Assembly: GCA_035571515.1 (NCBI GenBank)
Contig: DATNCQ010000042.1
Coordinates: 3,954 to 67,953, forward strand
Direction: 5' to 3'
DNA from: Gp6-AA40 sp035571515
GTDB taxonomy: Bacteria > Acidobacteriota > Vicinamibacteria > Vicinamibacterales > UBA2999
Length of the DNA stretch: 64,000 nt
A model generated the notes under the pieces. That model saw nothing but the letters and a program-made list of their open reading frames with translations. It made no database searches and was not told where the DNA came from. This document shows, one piece after another, positions 33,225-42,229 of this stretch (the stretch's first letter is position 1; each line of letters begins with the position of its first letter). A program made the position numbers and the translations under genes.

Positions 33225-34643
33225 ATGACTCTGAAACAAACTCGTACCGCTCGGTGCACGCGCGTCGTGCTGGCGGCGATCTGTGCCGCGGCGATCGCGC
33301 CCGGCGATTCCGTCGCCCTCGCGCTGTACCTGCCGCAAGCGGACGCGCAGGCGTCCCCGGCCGCCGTCGAAGTCTCGAGCATTCCGTCCGATCAACTCGA
33401 TTCGCTCGTCGCGCCGATTGCGCTCTATCCGGACCCGCTGCTGGCGCAGACGCTCGCGGCCTCCACCTATCCGCTGGAACTGATGCAGCTGCAGCAGTGG
33501 CTGGCGAAGAACCCGGGGCTGAAGGACAAGGCGCTGGCCGATGCCGTCGCCAGGCAACCGTGGGACCCGAGTGTCCAGGCGATGGCGGCGGTGCCTGGCG
33601 TCGTCAAGTGGCTGTCCGACGACATCCAGTGGACGACAGACCTGGGCAACGCGTTTCTCGCGCAGCAGAACGACGTGATGAATGCCGTCCAGCGGATGCG
33701 CGCGAAGGCGCAGAACACCGGCAACCTCGAGTCGACGTCGCAGCAGACGGTGCAGACGCAGGTGATCGAAAGCAAAGAAGTGATCGTGATCGAGCAGGCC
33801 GATCCGCAGGTCGTCTACGTTCCCTCGTACAACCCGACCGTCGTGTACGGTCCGCCCGTCTATCCCTATCCACCGATCTACTACCCGCCGGCCGGTTATT
33901 ACGCCGCGGGCGCGGCGATCTCGTTCGGCGTCGGCGTGGCGATGGGCGCCGCGTGGGGCGGCGGATGGGGCTGGGGCGCCGGCTGGGGCAACAACGACAT
34001 CAATATCAACAGCAACAACAACTTCAATCGCAACTCGAACATCAACAGCAACCGCGCCGGAAACAGGAGCGGCAGCTGGCAGCACAATGCGGCGCATCGC
34101 GGCGGCGCGCCGTATCGGGATCGCGCGACCGCCAACCGCTACGGCGGGACCGCGCGTGGCGACTCGCTGGCGAACCGGCAGGCGGGCGCGCGGCAACAGG
34201 TGTCCCGAGAGGGCGGAAACCTGCGCAGCAACGCCGTTGGCACGACCGGCGCGGGCAGCCGCGCGGCCGCCGGCGGCCTGGGTGACCGGGCAGCCGCAGG
34301 TGGCCTCGGCGATCGCGCCGGCGCAGGCGGCCTCGGCGATCGCGCTGGCAGTGGCGGTCTTTCGAACCGCGCCGGCAGCGCCGGCAGCGGTCAATTCGGC
34401 AATCGCGCATCCGGCGGCGGAGCCGACCGCGTCGGCACGCGTGATGTCTCGAGGGGCGGTGGCGGCGGTGGCGCCTTCGGCGGAGGCTCCGATCGGTTCA
34501 GCGGAACGAGCGCGCGCGCGAGCAGCAGTCGCGGGTCGTCCAGCATGCGATCGAGCGGCAGCCGCAGCGGCGGCTTCAGCGGCGGCGGTGGCGGCGGACG
34601 GTCACGCGGCGGCGGCGGCTCGCGCGGTGGTGGCCGCCGATGA
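33225..34643 (+). CDS. DUF3300 domain protein with low-complexity tail
   Basis: A 472-residue exported protein. Residues 50-215 are the DUF3300 domain (LVAPIALYPDPLLAQTLAASTYPLE ... VVYVPSYNPTVVYG). A Gly/Trp-rich hydrophobic stretch (about 225-250) and an Asn/Ser-rich then Gly/Arg/Ala-rich tail with repeated GGLGDRA units follow. It is directly upstream of the DUF2950 gene; the two families often occur together. Role unknown; the tail suggests surface or envelope location. Confidence 0.88.
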   Translation: MTLKQTRTARCTRVVLAAICAAAIAPGDSVALALYLPQADAQASPAAVEVSSIPSDQLDSLVAPIALYPDPLLAQTLAASTYPLELMQLQQWLAKNPGLKDKALADAVARQPWDPSVQAMAAVPGVVKWLSDDIQWTTDLGNAFLAQQNDVMNAVQRMRAKAQNTGNLESTSQQTVQTQVIESKEVIVIEQADPQVVYVPSYNPTVVYGPPVYPYPPIYYPPAGYYAAGAAISFGVGVAMGAAWGGGWGWGAGWGNNDININSNNNFNRNSNINSNRAGNRSGSWQHNAAHRGGAPYRDRATANRYGGTARGDSLANRQAGARQQVSREGGNLRSNAVGTTGAGSRAAAGGLGDRAAAGGLGDRAGAGGLGDRAGSGGLSNRAGSAGSGQFGNRASGGGADRVGTRDVSRGGGGGGAFGGGSDRFSGTSARASSSRGSSSMRSSGSRSGGFSGGGGGGRSRGGGGSRGGGRR

Positions 34644-34681
34644 CGTGCGAACGCCTCAGACACATGACGAGGAGCACGACC

Positions 34682-35602
34682 ATGAAGACAGCAGCAGTGA
34701 TCTGGGTGTGCCTGACGACAACGGTCCTCGCCGCCGGCACCCCCATCAGGAGCTTCGACACCCCGCAGCAGGCGGCCGATGCGCTCGTCGCGGCGGCACG
34801 GGAGTTCGACACGGCGGCGCTCGAACGGATGTTCGGCCCTGAATTCAAGGACGTCGTCCTCTCGGGCGAGGCCGCGCAGGATCGGCAGCGCGCGGCCGAC
34901 TTCGTCGCCAAAGCCGGTGAGAAGCAGAACGTGTCGGTCGACGCGAAGACCAGGACTCGCGCGACGCTGCTCGTCGGCAACGACGACTGGCCGTTCCCGA
35001 TCCCGCTCGTGAAGCGCGGCGCCAAGTGGTCGTTCGACACCGCGGCGGGGCGCCAGGAGATCCGCTACCGGCGCATCGGCGCCAACGAGCTGGACGCGAT
35101 GCAGATCTGCCACGGCTACGTCGAGGCGCAGCACGAGTACGCGCTGCAGAAGCGCGAGGGGTTCGACGTGAACCAGTACGCGCAGCGCATCATCAGCACG
35201 CCCGGCACGCAGGACGGCCTCGCGTGGAGGAACGCCGACGGCACCTGGGACGGCCCGGTGGGCGAGAAGGTCGCGCACGCGATCGCGCAGGGCTACGAGA
35301 AGCGGACCGAGCCGTACCACGGCTACCTCTTCAAGGTCCTGAAGGGCCAGGGGCCGGCGGCGCCGCTCGGGCAGCTGGACTTCGTCGTCAACGGTGTGAT
35401 GATCGGCGGCTTTGCTTTGGTCGCCGCTCCCGCGCAGTACGGTCTGACCGGCGTCAAGACCTTCATCGTCAGCCACGACGGCGTGGTCTACGAGAAGGAC
35501 TTCGGCGCGGCGACGATGGACGAATTCGCGAAGATGGAGCGCTTCAACCCGGACAGGACGTGGACGCCTGTCGCTGACAAGAGTCTGGACGCCCGTCGCT
35601 GA
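34682..35602 (+). CDS. DUF2950 family secreted protein
   Basis: A 306-residue exported protein with signal peptide about 1-18 and the DUF2950 pattern (FDTPQQAADALVAAAREFD, KWSFDTAAGRQEIRYRRIG, YHGYLFKVLKGQG, GGFALVAAPAQYGLTGVKTF). AGGAG lies 8 bp before the ATG at 34682. It is 38 bp downstream of the DUF3300 gene and probably in one transcript with it. Function unknown. Confidence 0.9.
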   Translation: MKTAAVIWVCLTTTVLAAGTPIRSFDTPQQAADALVAAAREFDTAALERMFGPEFKDVVLSGEAAQDRQRAADFVAKAGEKQNVSVDAKTRTRATLLVGNDDWPFPIPLVKRGAKWSFDTAAGRQEIRYRRIGANELDAMQICHGYVEAQHEYALQKREGFDVNQYAQRIISTPGTQDGLAWRNADGTWDGPVGEKVAHAIAQGYEKRTEPYHGYLFKVLKGQGPAAPLGQLDFVVNGVMIGGFALVAAPAQYGLTGVKTFIVSHDGVVYEKDFGAATMDEFAKMERFNPDRTWTPVADKSLDARR

Positions 35603-35615
35603 CGAGAGCGAACGT

Positions 35616-35648
35616 GCGGCGCGCGGGCCACGAAGGCCCGCGCGCCGC
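35616..35648. terminator. Strong bidirectional hairpin between convergent genes
   Basis: A perfect 14-bp GC-only stem (35616-35629 with 35635-35648) and a 5-bp loop fill the 52-bp gap between the stops of the DUF2950 gene and the Ig-repeat gene. It lacks a T-run but is well placed to end transcription from both sides. Confidence 0.7.
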
Positions 35649-35654
35649 TGTGGA

Positions 35655-38600
35655 TCACCGTACGTCGACCGAGACCGATGACGTGCCCGACAGCGTGAAC
35701 GTGCACGTCCTCGTCTTGTTCCCGCCGGTCGAGCACGCGCCCGACCAGATCGCGTCCCTCCCGTTCGAGACGCTCAGCGTGATCGATGTTCCCGTGGTGA
35801 ACGACGCCGAACCCGAACTGCCGACGGCGACGTTGATGCCGGCGGGGCTCGAGGTCACGCGCTCGCCGCTGCGGCCCGTTGCGCTCACGGTCAGCGTCGC
35901 CCCCTGACCCGGAGGCGGAGGCGGGGGCGCCGAGGCATTCACGGTCAACCCGGCCGTCCGCGTCGCGCCTCCCCACGCTGCCGAGATCGTCGCCGTCGTC
36001 GAGCTGGTCACCGACGTGGTCGTGATCGTAAACGTCGCGCTCGTCGCGCCGGCGGGCACGGTCACGCTGGCCGGCACCGTTGCCGCGCTCGAATTGTCGG
36101 AGAGCGACACCGCTGCTCCGCCGGCTGGGGCCGCGGCGCTCAACGACACCGTGCCCATCGACGAGTTGCCGCCGACGACCGAGCTCGGGTTGACCGAGAC
36201 CGACGACAGCGTCGGCCCGGTCGTTCCCGACGGATTGAGCGTCAGCGTCGCGCTCTTCGTGACGTTCTGATACGTCGCGGAGATGTTCACCGTCGAGACG
36301 GCTGTCACCTGCGCGGTGTTGACCGTGAACGTCGCGCTCCTCTGACCCGCGGGAACGGCGACGCTGAGCGGCACCGTCGCCAGCACCGTGTTGCTGCTCG
36401 CGAGCGAGACGACCGCATTCCCGTTTGGAGCGGCCGATTGCAGCGTCACCGTTGCAGTGGACGACGTGCCGCCGGTCACGGTGCTGGGATTGAGCGTCAC
36501 CGAAGACACCGCGGTCGACACCATGACGAACAGCGTCGTGTTGACGCTCGTTCCGCCCGCGGAGGCGGTGATCACCACCCCGGTCGTCTGCGTCACCGGC
36601 TGCGTGTTGGCCGTGAAGTTCACGGTCGTCTGACCTGCCGGCACCGTGACGCTGGCAGGTACCGTCACCAGCGACGTATTCGCGCTCGAGAGCGCCACCA
36701 CAAGCCCGCCGCTCGGCGCAGGACCACCCAGTCCCACCGTTCCGGTGATCGGAAAGCCGCCCTGTGCGTTGCCGTTGAACAACACGTACGACAGCAGCGG
36801 GAACAGCGTCATGTCCGCAGCGAAGGACGAGCCGTTGTATGCGCCCGAGATGCGGACGCTGGTCGTCGCCGTCACGGAACTGGTACCGATTGGGAACGAT
36901 GCGCTCGCTTGACCGGCGGGCACGGTCACGCTTGCCGGGATGGTCACGGGAACGGTCCCCGTGCCGCCATTCGAGAACGCCTTCGAGAGCGTGACCACCG
37001 CACCGCCTGACGGCGCGGCGCTGCTCAACGTCACCGTTCCCGTCGATGATGCGCCGCCGACCAGATCGACCGGGTTGATGTTCAAACCATTGATGCCGGT
37101 CGGTCCGCCAGCCGTGATGAGCAGCAGCGCCTGCTGTCCTGGACTCCCCGCGAGGCCCGCGAAGATGTTCATGTTGAACTGCGAGCTCACGGCGAAGGTC
37201 TTGATCGTGAAGGTCGCGCTGGTGGCGCCTGCCGGGACGGTGACGCTGCTCGGCATCTGCGCAACGGTTGAAGGCGCCGGCGTCGAGAGCGCGACGACGG
37301 TGGCGCCGCTTTGCGGCGCGCTCAGCGTCACGGTGCCAATCGACGAGTTGCCGCCGACGACGCTCGATGGGTTCACCGACACGCTCTGCAGCACGGGCGG
37401 TGGAGGCGCGGCCCGTACGGTGAGGACGCCGCTGAAGCGGTAACGCCCGTCGGTGGCGGTCACGGTCACGTCGGTGTCGACGCTGGCCGCCCGCGTGGCG
37501 ATCGACGCCTGGAATCCGAACAGGTTGCTGCTCGCGGGCGCCGTGAACGTCTGCGCCGGCACGATGTCGGGGTGATCGCTCGTCACCGTGAACGTCGGTC
37601 CTCCCGTACGCGAGAGACCGCTCATGTCGATCTGTCCGATCGTGCTGTCGCCGCCGGTGATGGGATTGAAGCCGGTGATCAGGAAGTCGCCGAGGGTCGG
37701 TATCGGCGCCGCGGGCGCGGGGTTGGGCGGAAGCATCACGAGCCACCGCTGCCCCGCCCTCCCGTTCGTGATCAGGAACGGCGGGATCGACGCGTTGTAC
37801 CAGAAGCCTCCGACGTCCACGAACTGGATCGCCGGTACATACGATGTCGCGACGTCGAACGGAACGGTCGTCGCGCCGGTCGTGAAGGTGATGCCGTTAT
37901 GCGGGAAGCTGGATGAATTGAAGTTCGGGTCGAGGAGCCGGGGAACGCCCACGTCCTGGTCCTGGCCCTGCCCCGCCGGAGTCTCGTTCACGATCGTGGC
38001 GGGCACGCGGTCGCCGCTGACGATGACGTTGCGGCTGAGCGCGACCGAGTTGGGACCGGCGGTCGCGCACGAGTCGTGGAACGTCGAGCCCGTGGGAGGC
38101 ACGCGGCGGCAGCCGAGGCTGCACTCCTGGTGGAACGTGCAGGTGCCGATCCCGGTCCCCTGCGCCGGAGAGCAGCTGTAGAGGATCCCCTGGTTCCCGC
38201 CGATGGGCGCGATGCCGCCGCACATCAACCCGTCCCACTGAAATCTGGCGCCCGCCTGGGAGCCGCTCGAAAAGTCCGGGGGCCGTGGTTGCGCGGTGAC
38301 GGTCATGATGGCGTTGCGCGTCGTGCCGCCAGCCGACGCGCTGATCGTGGCGTCGAACTGGAGCCCGCTGTACGCGCGGTACCCGGGGTTGGTCGCGACG
38401 GTGAAGGTCCCTGTCGATTGGCCGGCAGCCACCGTCATCGACGGCAGCGACGCTGCGAGCTCGACGAGCGAGCTTGCGAGCGTGACCACCGCGCCGCCGG
38501 CCGGCGCGGGCGCGCTCAGCGTGACGGTGCACGTGGCCGAATCGCCGCTGCCGCCGGCGATCACCGACGGGCTGCACGTGAGGTTGCTTGCGGTTTGTGC

Positions 38601-38675
38601 CTGGACTGGGGAAGTACCGAGAAGGGATGCTGTCAGTACAAGGCCGACAGCAGCGATCGACACGTTCAGCTTCAC
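35655..38675 (-). CDS. Large secreted Ig-repeat protein
   Basis: A 1006-residue exported protein with signal peptide ending near PVQAQ. It consists mostly of about 90-100-residue beta-sandwich repeats recognised by SVSVNPSSVVGGNSS, VTLSSAAPSGGAVVTLS and SVTVPAGATSATFTI. A Cys-rich insert (about 145-215, with CGGI, CSPA, CTFHQECSLGC) interrupts the repeats. The last 70 residues resemble an InlB B-repeat/bacterial-repeat domain (SSPAGINVAVGSSGSASFTTGT). It is probably an adhesin or cell-surface binding protein. No cell-wall sorting signal is visible. Confidence 0.85.
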   Translation of the reverse strand: MKLNVSIAAVGLVLTASLLGTSPVQAQTASNLTCSPSVIAGGSGDSATCTVTLSAPAPAGGAVVTLASSLVELAASLPSMTVAAGQSTGTFTVATNPGYRAYSGLQFDATISASAGGTTRNAIMTVTAQPRPPDFSSGSQAGARFQWDGLMCGGIAPIGGNQGILYSCSPAQGTGIGTCTFHQECSLGCRRVPPTGSTFHDSCATAGPNSVALSRNVIVSGDRVPATIVNETPAGQGQDQDVGVPRLLDPNFNSSSFPHNGITFTTGATTVPFDVATSYVPAIQFVDVGGFWYNASIPPFLITNGRAGQRWLVMLPPNPAPAAPIPTLGDFLITGFNPITGGDSTIGQIDMSGLSRTGGPTFTVTSDHPDIVPAQTFTAPASSNLFGFQASIATRAASVDTDVTVTATDGRYRFSGVLTVRAAPPPPVLQSVSVNPSSVVGGNSSIGTVTLSAPQSGATVVALSTPAPSTVAQMPSSVTVPAGATSATFTIKTFAVSSQFNMNIFAGLAGSPGQQALLLITAGGPTGINGLNINPVDLVGGASSTGTVTLSSAAPSGGAVVTLSKAFSNGGTGTVPVTIPASVTVPAGQASASFPIGTSSVTATTSVRISGAYNGSSFAADMTLFPLLSYVLFNGNAQGGFPITGTVGLGGPAPSGGLVVALSSANTSLVTVPASVTVPAGQTTVNFTANTQPVTQTTGVVITASAGGTSVNTTLFVMVSTAVSSVTLNPSTVTGGTSSTATVTLQSAAPNGNAVVSLASSNTVLATVPLSVAVPAGQRSATFTVNTAQVTAVSTVNISATYQNVTKSATLTLNPSGTTGPTLSSVSVNPSSVVGGNSSMGTVSLSAAAPAGGAAVSLSDNSSAATVPASVTVPAGATSATFTITTTSVTSSTTATISAAWGGATRTAGLTVNASAPPPPPPGQGATLTVSATGRSGERVTSSPAGINVAVGSSGSASFTTGTSITLSVSNGRDAIWSGACSTGGNKTRTCTFTLSGTSSVSVDVR

Positions 38676-38893
38676 GAGTTGGCCTCCTGAGCGGGTGGGG
38701 CTTACCCTGTGGGGAGCTCAGGTGGATCGGAGGGGCGCTAGCCCTATTGCAAACCTGTCGCCCGCAGACTGGAGTGGAGTTCGTTCGTCACGGCCGCGCG
38801 ATCGACGCAAGCTCGTCAACGCGACGACTAACGAATCACGTTCGCGAAATACGCGAATCGTAGGTGAGGGGCGCCGACCTTACGAACTCGACA
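38676..38893 (-). other. 218-bp upstream region of the Ig-repeat gene
   Basis: No gene. Reading toward the Ig-repeat gene it has a GGGC-TAGC-GCCC hairpin and AGGAGG before the start codon. A weak resemblance to a c-di-GMP-I riboswitch (CACAGGGTAA) lacks the second conserved half, so no class is assigned. Confidence 0.4.
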
Positions 38894-40675
38894 TCATCGA
38901 AAGCGATAGCTTGTCCCTTCGACTTGCGACAACAGCGTCGACGGCGCGTCGGTGGCGCGCGCGCGTCCTTCGATCGCCGGCGCGACGGGCGAGTGCGTGG
39001 CCAGATAGTCGGCGAGGACGTCGTGCACCGTGACGTCGAGCCGGCGGGGGCTGGCGACGTTCTGCAGGCGGCACACCACGTTGTCGGGATCGCCCTCGCG
39101 TTCGCAGCCGAGCATCGTGTAGGTCCGGCGGCGATCGAGCAGCGCGCCCCGGATCTTCACCTGCCGCAGACGATCACCTGCTGGACGCGAGACAGTGAAA
39201 GTCATCTCGAGTCCCTTGAAGCGCACAAGCCATCCTCCGAAGCGCTTCGTGGCATCCTTCGCAAACGCGTTTTCCAGCTCCCTCTCGAGCCACTCCTCGA
39301 TCTGCTGACCGGTGACGACGCCCGACTTGAGGACCGCATCGACCGGCAGCATGCTCCAGAGATAGTCGTTGGTGATCGCGGCCGCGCCGCCGGCAGGTGG
39401 TACGAGCGGCGGACAAAAACGGAACCCGTTCGACACCGCGAAGTCGGTCTGGAACTTCCACAGCAGCGCGTCGGTGATGAGGTTGTCCATCGGCGTCTCG
39501 ATGACGTAGTAGCGCAGCAGCGGCGTGGTCGTGCTGCCGACGACGCGCTCGAGCTCGTTCCGGTACGGCGCCTTCGCCGCCGCCACCATCGTCCGCACGC
39601 CGGCATCTTCCGGATAGCGATCGGGGTCGACGTCGAGCAGCGCGTACGTCTGCTCCTTGATCCGCCCGTCCTCGACGACGAGATCGAGCTTGCCGACAAA
39701 CGACGCGAACGCACCGGGCTCGGTGACCTTCGCGTACCTCCCCTGCAGCGGCTCGCGGATCCGCTCGTGCGTGTCGGCGCCGAGGATGTAGTCGACGCCG
39801 CGCGCGTACGGCTGATTCGCCAGGTCCAGCTGCTGCGCGAGCCCCATGTGCGAGAGGACGAAGACGAAGGCGCACGCCTCCCGGTCGCGAAGCGTCCTGA
39901 CATGTCGCGCCAGGTCCTCGCGCGGATGCGTGAAGCGGATGCCGCGGGAATAGGCTGGAGACTGGCGCGTCGGCGTGAGCGGATCGTTGTAGCCGACGAA
40001 GCCGACCTTGACGCCGCCGAGGGTGAACGTGTGGAACGGCGGAAAGATCGGCGCGGCGGCCGCGCCGTTCCGCGCCTCACCGTCGTGGAACATGTTCGCG
40101 CACACCTTCGCGGCCGAGTAGGCGTTCAGGTTTTCGATCATCGCCGCCTTGCCGTAGACGACCTCCCAGTTGCCCGGGAGCACGAGGTCGTAGGCGATGG
40201 CGTTGACGAGCGGCACCATCGCGCGTCCCTGCGAGAAGGACGCGACCGCGCTCCCCTGGAAGCAGTCGCCGCCGTCGACGACGAGCGTGTTCCCCGGATT
40301 CTGCCGACGCAGCGCATCGATCATCGACCGCAGCGTCGCGACGCCGCCGCGGCGCCTGAACACGGGCCTGCCGTCTTCCCAGAAGAACTCGTCGTGGATG
40401 TCGAGCTGCGCGTGGATGTCGGCGGTGTGGAGGATCGTCAGGTGCTGCGCGCGGCCCGCGCGGACGGCGCGAGCCTGCGCCGCCTGCGCCGCGTCGCCGT
40501 TGCCCTGCAGCCAGCGTGCGAGCGTCGGACCGGCGCCAAGACCGGCGCCGATTCGGGCAAGGCGCCCGAGGAACCCGCGCCGGCCAACCGGAGCCTCTGC
40601 TCCGGCTGGCAGGCGTGAGTCACCCTCGAAGGTCAGGCCAGCGCCTTTCCGTACAGCGCCAGGAGGCGGCTCCAT
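38894..40675 (-). CDS. SoxB-like/5'-nucleotidase family exported phosphoesterase
   Basis: A 593-residue metallophosphatase with C-terminal 5'-nucleotidase domain. Motifs: LTILHTADIHAQL (metal site 1), VVDGGDCFQGSA, LPGNWEVVYGK (Asn-His-type site, here GNW as in SoxB), FVLSHMG and GADTHE. The GNWE pattern is nearer to SoxB thiosulfohydrolase-type proteins than to UshA. GRRGFLGRLARIGAG is a twin-arginine signal. No other sox gene is present. The ATG at 40675 overlaps the upstream hydrolase gene by 43 bp; a shorter start is possible but would trim the region before the Tat motif. Substrate unproven. Confidence 0.82.
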   Translation of the reverse strand: MEPPPGAVRKGAGLTFEGDSRLPAGAEAPVGRRGFLGRLARIGAGLGAGPTLARWLQGNGDAAQAAQARAVRAGRAQHLTILHTADIHAQLDIHDEFFWEDGRPVFRRRGGVATLRSMIDALRRQNPGNTLVVDGGDCFQGSAVASFSQGRAMVPLVNAIAYDLVLPGNWEVVYGKAAMIENLNAYSAAKVCANMFHDGEARNGAAAAPIFPPFHTFTLGGVKVGFVGYNDPLTPTRQSPAYSRGIRFTHPREDLARHVRTLRDREACAFVFVLSHMGLAQQLDLANQPYARGVDYILGADTHERIREPLQGRYAKVTEPGAFASFVGKLDLVVEDGRIKEQTYALLDVDPDRYPEDAGVRTMVAAAKAPYRNELERVVGSTTTPLLRYYVIETPMDNLITDALLWKFQTDFAVSNGFRFCPPLVPPAGGAAAITNDYLWSMLPVDAVLKSGVVTGQQIEEWLERELENAFAKDATKRFGGWLVRFKGLEMTFTVSRPAGDRLRQVKIRGALLDRRRTYTMLGCEREGDPDNVVCRLQNVASPRRLDVTVHDVLADYLATHSPVAPAIEGRARATDAPSTLLSQVEGTSYRFR

Positions 40676-41496
40676 GCTTTCTCGGCCTGCGGCTCGTTGT
40701 AGACACCCGAGTCGGGCGGGCACCAGCCGTGCGCGGCGCCGGTGTAGACCTCGATCTCCGCGGGGAGCTTCGCCTTCGCGAACGTCTCCTTCAGCACGTT
40801 CTTCTCGTCGGGCGACCGCATGTCGTCGTTGGCGGCGATGGCGATGAGCAGCTGCGCCTTCGTCTTCGCGGCCTGCAGGTGCGGACTGTTCGGCATGTTG
40901 GTCACGAGTCCGCCGCCGTGGAACGAGGCGATCGCGCCGACGCGATCGGGCACCGCGGCCGCCGTGCGGAACGCAATCGGTCCGCCCATGCAGTACCCCT
41001 GCGTCCCCACCTTCCGGTTCCGCGCGACCGACGCCTGCATGTCGAGCCAGGCGATGAACGCCTTCGCATCGGTCATCTGCGTCGTCTCGCTCAGCGCCTG
41101 CGCGAGCGGCATCAGCTCCGGGATCGGCGTCGCCGAGCCCTGCGCCGCGGTGGGCGCTTTCTTGACGCGATAGAACGGATTCACGACGAGTACCGAGTAG
41201 CCGGTCTCGGCGAGCCGCTTGCCCATCTGCCGGAACGCCGGTCGCAGACCGAAGATGTCCGGCCACACGAGCACGCCTGGCGCCGTGCCGGTCGACGGGT
41301 GGACGAAGTACGCGTCGCACGTGCCGTCCGGCGTCTTGATGGTGACGTCCGAATCGGTCACCGCGACGGCGTCGACCACCTTCGGCAGCATCATCATCAC
41401 GCCTGCGCCGAGCAGGACGCCGAACTGCCGCCGCGTCACCATGCCGCGCGCGTCGAATTCCTTGAGATCGTCATCAAAATGATCCTGATCGCACAT
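40633..41496 (-). CDS. Dienelactone hydrolase family protein, Tat-exported
   Basis: A 287-residue alpha/beta hydrolase with the dienelactone hydrolase nucleophile motif GYCMGG (Cys169), an acid residue in ANDDM and a His in AAHGW. VTRRQFGVLLGAGV near the start is a Tat motif, preceded by about 20 acidic residues as is common in exported relatives. It precedes the SoxB-like gene and overlaps it, implying co-expression. It hydrolyses an ester or lactone; the natural substrate is unknown. Confidence 0.88.
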   Translation of the reverse strand: MCDQDHFDDDLKEFDARGMVTRRQFGVLLGAGVMMMLPKVVDAVAVTDSDVTIKTPDGTCDAYFVHPSTGTAPGVLVWPDIFGLRPAFRQMGKRLAETGYSVLVVNPFYRVKKAPTAAQGSATPIPELMPLAQALSETTQMTDAKAFIAWLDMQASVARNRKVGTQGYCMGGPIAFRTAAAVPDRVGAIASFHGGGLVTNMPNSPHLQAAKTKAQLLIAIAANDDMRSPDEKNVLKETFAKAKLPAEIEVYTGAAHGWCPPDSGVYNEPQAEKAWSRLLALYGKALA

Positions 41497-42063
41497 GTTC
41501 GCTCCTTGTCGATGCTGGTCGCGCGGAAGACCGGCACGCGCGACGGTGACACTCTAGCGCAGATGTCGCTCGACCTGCCTGTGGCTCAGCTTCCGGCGGT
41601 TGACGTGCGTGGCAGGCGCTCGCGTGCGGGAGCCCGGGCGAGCGAACGCTGAGAATGGTGACTGCGGGGGGCTGTGCCTTCGGGGCCCTGTACAGTGCAA
41701 CGCGCGCCGGAAGTCGACTTGCCGCTTGCTGGTCGAAAACGCTTGCGCGTCTTCAGTTCAAGAACCCTTCGCTTCTCGTTCAGAAAGGTGCTTCCCGCTG
41801 CCACCCGCGAACATGCTTGCGCATCCCCACCGGCAACCACGCTCGACATCTTCCTGACTGAGAACCGTCGCGTTCCTTTTTCCGATCCTGCTACGCATCC
41901 TCGTCGGCAACGTCCGGCGCCTCCCCTTTCGAGGAAGCACTGTTCACCGCCAACGAAGCTGCCTCACATTCCCGGACCCGCGAAGCTGGCTCGTCTTCTT
42001 CCGGCGCGCGCAGCGAGGGGGACTCTATGTGAGCGTCGCGGTGAGATCAAGTACTTTCTGAAG

Positions 42064-42089
42064 CGCGCGCAAAAAAATTTGCACGCGCG
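42064..42089. terminator. Hairpin with A/T-rich stem tip
   Basis: GCAAA and TTTGC pair around AAAA, with outer CGCGC/GCGCG arms offset by a 2-base bulge. It is the most AT-rich spot nearby; terminator or attenuator function is possible. Confidence 0.4.
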
Positions 42090-42151
42090 TCGATGTTTCG
42101 ACGGGTCGGATCCCCTAAGCGTGTGCGTCGCTCATTGATCTCCAACACATG

Positions 42152-42165
42152 GCGAACGCGTTCGC
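42152..42165. promoter_or_regulatory. 14-bp perfect palindrome upstream of carbonic anhydrase
   Basis: GCGAACG joined to CGTTCGC is exactly self-complementary. It lies 65 bp before the carbonic anhydrase start codon. Confidence 0.4.
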
Positions 42166-42186
42166 GCCGCGCACGGCGATCGCGCG

Positions 42187-42207
42187 GTGAAACGATCATC
42201 GCTTCAC
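42187..42207. promoter_or_regulatory. 21-bp palindrome, candidate operator of carbonic anhydrase
   Basis: Arms GTGAA-x-CGAT and ATCG-x-TTCAC are exact apart from one symmetric mismatch, centred 33 bp before the start codon. The size and symmetry fit a dimeric repressor site. Confidence 0.5.
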
Positions 42208-42229
42208 GGTTATAGGAGAGACTTGGAGC

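Larger units (their letters stand above)
41497..42229 (+). other. 733-bp region without a convincing gene
   Basis: No ORF here has a recognisable domain or start. The stretch 41740-42050 is pyrimidine-rich on the plus strand and differs in texture from its neighbours. It contains a hairpin with an A7 run (42064-42089) and two palindromes near its right end. It may hold a small RNA or a decayed gene. Confidence 0.5.

Noticed and set aside
35655..38675. Repeats in the Ig-repeat gene as a CRISPR-like or satellite array
   Set aside because: The repeats are coding, of variable length and diverged, with no unique spacers of fixed size.
38676..38893. Possible c-di-GMP-I riboswitch before the Ig-repeat gene
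   Set aside because: Only a CACAGGGTAA-like piece fits; the second conserved half and the tetraloop receptor pattern are missing.
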